A DNA stretch of 64,000 nt from DATNIC01 sp035604635 (GTDB lineage: Bacteria; Vulcanimicrobiota; Vulcanimicrobiia; Vulcanimicrobiales; Vulcanimicrobiaceae). Where the stretch lies: positions 1 to 64,000 of the forward strand of contig DATNIC010000190.1 of the NCBI GenBank assembly GCA_035604635.1, in the 5' to 3' direction. Positions within the stretch are counted from its first letter, which is position 1. Each line of letters opens with the position of its first letter. The notes beneath the pieces were generated by a model. That model did not search any database and had not been told where the DNA came from. It worked only from the letters and a program-made list of their open reading frames with translations. Shown here piece after piece: positions 62,528-64,000 of the stretch. The position numbers were made by a program, and so were the translations under genes.

Positions 62528-63901
62528 GTGCGTGCACCGAAGGGCGAGCGTCGACGGTACGCCGCCAGCTACGCGATCTCGATCGTCCTGCATCTGGCGC
62601 TCATCGTCTTTTTCCTCGGATCATCGGGGCTCGAGGCCGGGGGGCCGGAGTCGGAAAATCAGCCCGTTGTCGCGCAACTCGTGACGATCACGCACGAGCA
62701 GCGGCCGACGCTTACCATCACGCGCGAAGCGCGACCGGCGAAACCTGCTCCGCCGGCACCGCAACGCAAGCAGACGCCGGCTCAGCGCGTTGCTCCGCCG
62801 GCCGCGATCGTGCAACGGCCCGCGCCCGCACCGACGAGCGCGCCGCCGGTCCCGCGCGCGCAACGCGAGTTGGCGAAGACCGTCAAGACCGCTCCCGTTC
62901 AGGCGCACTCAACCCCCGTTCCCCAAGCGGTGGCCGTCGCCGGGACGCCCGTCGCACAGCCGCCTTCGCCGCCGACCGCACCGCCGGAGATCACTCCCAC
63001 CGCCGAGCCCGCGCGCGTCGCCGCGACGGTGCCCCCGGATACCTCGCGGATCGTGCCGCGCCCGACTGCGACGATTCCGCCCGACACCGCCCGCATCGTC
63101 GCGCGAGCCGAGACGCCCGCTCCGGCGGAACCGACAAGTCCGCCGACGGTGACGCCGCGGACTCCGGCGCCCGAACCGACCCGTGCACCGACTGCAGCGC
63201 CGACGGCCGCGCCGACGCGCGCACCGACGATCGCGCCGACAAGCGCGCCGCGCGTCGTCGCAACTGCGGTCCCGACCGCGCAAGCCGTCGCGGTTCACAC
63301 GCCCGGGCCGGCGCCGACTGCCGCCGCGGCACGTGCGGTGGCCGAAGAATCGGGCGCGCAAAAGAACGCGGCCGCACCGGTCGCGGCGCCGCTCCCGGTC
63401 GCGCGAGCGGCGACGCCGGCGCCCGTCGCCTTCGTACAGCCGACCAACGCCCCGCAGCAACGCAGCGCCGCGGAGCTCTTAAACGAGCGGCTCAAGTCGC
63501 TCACGCTCAACGTCCTCTTGCCGCGCTCAGAGGTCAACTATTCGCAAAAGCACTACGGCGGCGACGACATCGCGCTCTTGGGACAGCGAATCGAGCAAGA
63601 GTGGCAAGCGAAGATCGCGCCGCCGTTGAGCATCATCGGCGAGATCTTCGGGATCGTGAAAAAGCCGACGACGGACCTGCAAGCAGCCAGCGTCACGTAC
63701 CTTTACAAACACGGGATCTTCGGATTGTGCTACGGCTGGTATGTCATCGAGCATCCGCTCAGCGGCGGCCACCCCGAAGGCGGATATACGATCCTGCCCT
63801 GCGGCCACTTCACGCCGGTCACACCGGGCTCGCTTACCTTCCCGTCCGCCTCGCCCTCACCGGGGCCTCGGCCCCAGGCGACGGCCGCCCCGCGAGGTTG
63901 A
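62528..63901 (+). CDS. Proline/alanine/threonine-rich membrane-anchored protein, TonB-like architecture
   Basis: A 457-residue protein: basic N-terminus and one membrane helix (SYAISIVLHLALIVFFLG), then about 290 residues of Pro/Ala/Thr-rich low complexity including repeated PPDTxRIVxR units and APTxAPT runs, then a globular C-terminal domain of about 140 residues (AAELLNERLKSLTLNVLLPRSEVNYSQKHYGGDDIALLGQRIEQEW, EIFGIVKKP, HGIFGLCYGWYVIEHP). The layout resembles TonB/TolA periplasmic spanning proteins, but the C-terminal domain is not recognised. GTG start. Confidence 0.72.
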   Translation: MRAPKGERRRYAASYAISIVLHLALIVFFLGSSGLEAGGPESENQPVVAQLVTITHEQRPTLTITREARPAKPAPPAPQRKQTPAQRVAPPAAIVQRPAPAPTSAPPVPRAQRELAKTVKTAPVQAHSTPVPQAVAVAGTPVAQPPSPPTAPPEITPTAEPARVAATVPPDTSRIVPRPTATIPPDTARIVARAETPAPAEPTSPPTVTPRTPAPEPTRAPTAAPTAAPTRAPTIAPTSAPRVVATAVPTAQAVAVHTPGPAPTAAAARAVAEESGAQKNAAAPVAAPLPVARAATPAPVAFVQPTNAPQQRSAAELLNERLKSLTLNVLLPRSEVNYSQKHYGGDDIALLGQRIEQEWQAKIAPPLSIIGEIFGIVKKPTTDLQAASVTYLYKHGIFGLCYGWYVIEHPLSGGHPEGGYTILPCGHFTPVTPGSLTFPSASPSPGPRPQATAAPRG

Positions 63902-64000
63902 TCCCGGGGCCGCAATCGTGTATCCTTATATACCGGATATACCGGAAGTATCGATGGAGCGTGGGCGAGTCCCGCGCTTCTCTGTTGTAAGGCAGCGTTC
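63902..64000. other. Window edge with a tandem TATACCGG repeat
   Basis: No complete gene is visible. TATACCGG occurs twice (63929-63936 and 63938-63945) with a 9 nt period in an A/T-rich patch, which looks like an operator or promoter for a gene beyond the window. Confidence 0.35.

Overview
The window is a densely packed, high-GC bacterial chromosome segment. About 70 protein genes run mostly in translationally coupled operons (ATGA, GTGA, TTGA, CTGA and TAATG overlaps). There is no rRNA, tRNA, IS element, phage or CRISPR array. An ExbB/ExbD/TonB system points to a diderm envelope, while the G5/3D-domain gene next to rsmA recalls the yabE-ksgA neighbourhood of Firmicutes. That mix suggests a diderm of the Terrabacteria side, for example an uncultured Eremiobacterota/Vulcanimicrobiota-type lineage. 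This placement is inference, not shown by the sequence.

Layout. 1-4.7 kb: a coupled catabolic operon (NMT1-type binding protein, bicupin ring-cleavage-type dioxygenase, enoyl-CoA hydratase, UbiD decarboxylase, isocitrate-lyase-superfamily enzyme). 4.7-9.7 kb: methyltransferase, DUF5996 protein, an OsmC-family gene with an in-frame TGA, D-2-hydroxyacid and beta-hydroxyacid dehydrogenases, exonuclease III. 9.7-18 kb: tandem secreted paralogues, prolyl oligopeptidase, APC permease, serS, moeA, BON lipoprotein. 18-24.4 kb: hisC, phosphoesterase, thioesterase, smpB, tilS, hpt, ftsH. 24.4-35 kb: two non-catalytic M16-like proteins, five glycosyltransferases, CPBP protease, rsmA, G5/3D protein. 35-45.7 kb: mpg, pseudouridine synthase, aroH-tyrA, exbB-exbD-exbD-tonB, uppP, moaC-mogA, folC-folP-folB-folK. 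45.7-50.7 kb (minus strand): polar amino-acid ABC transporter and a GAF/HD-GYP phosphodiesterase. 50.9-64 kb: accB-like-accC-nusB, PBP1A, xseA-xseB, tlyA, nadK, recN, a LolA-like secreted protein, pyk, and a proline-rich membrane-anchored protein.

Most striking are five copies of a structured intergenic element, immediately upstream of ftsH, the second exbD, folC, the accB-like gene and recN. All are in sense orientation. Each has a variable closing helix, a hairpin with a purine-rich (often GNA/GNRA-like) loop whose stem varies by compensatory changes (CCCCAAGC/GCTTGGGG, CCCCATGC/GCATGGGG, CCCCACGCC/GGCGTGGGG), and a final GGCGC/GCGCC helix overlapping a GGAG Shine-Dalgarno-like motif. In four copies that GGAG lies 9-11 nt before the start codon. 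I do not recognise it as a known RNA family; it is the best candidate for an undescribed cis-regulatory RNA.

Second is the OsmC-family gene. A TGA codon sits exactly where the family has its peroxidatic cysteine and is followed by a hairpin fitting a bacterial SECIS, so the product is probably a selenoprotein. Other oddities are an AccB-like protein without the biotinyl lysine, a pair of M16 proteins both lacking the zinc motif, repeated CTG (and one ATT) start codons at coupled junctions, an HD-GYP domain with a roughly 110-residue insertion, and divergent genes with overlapping start codons.
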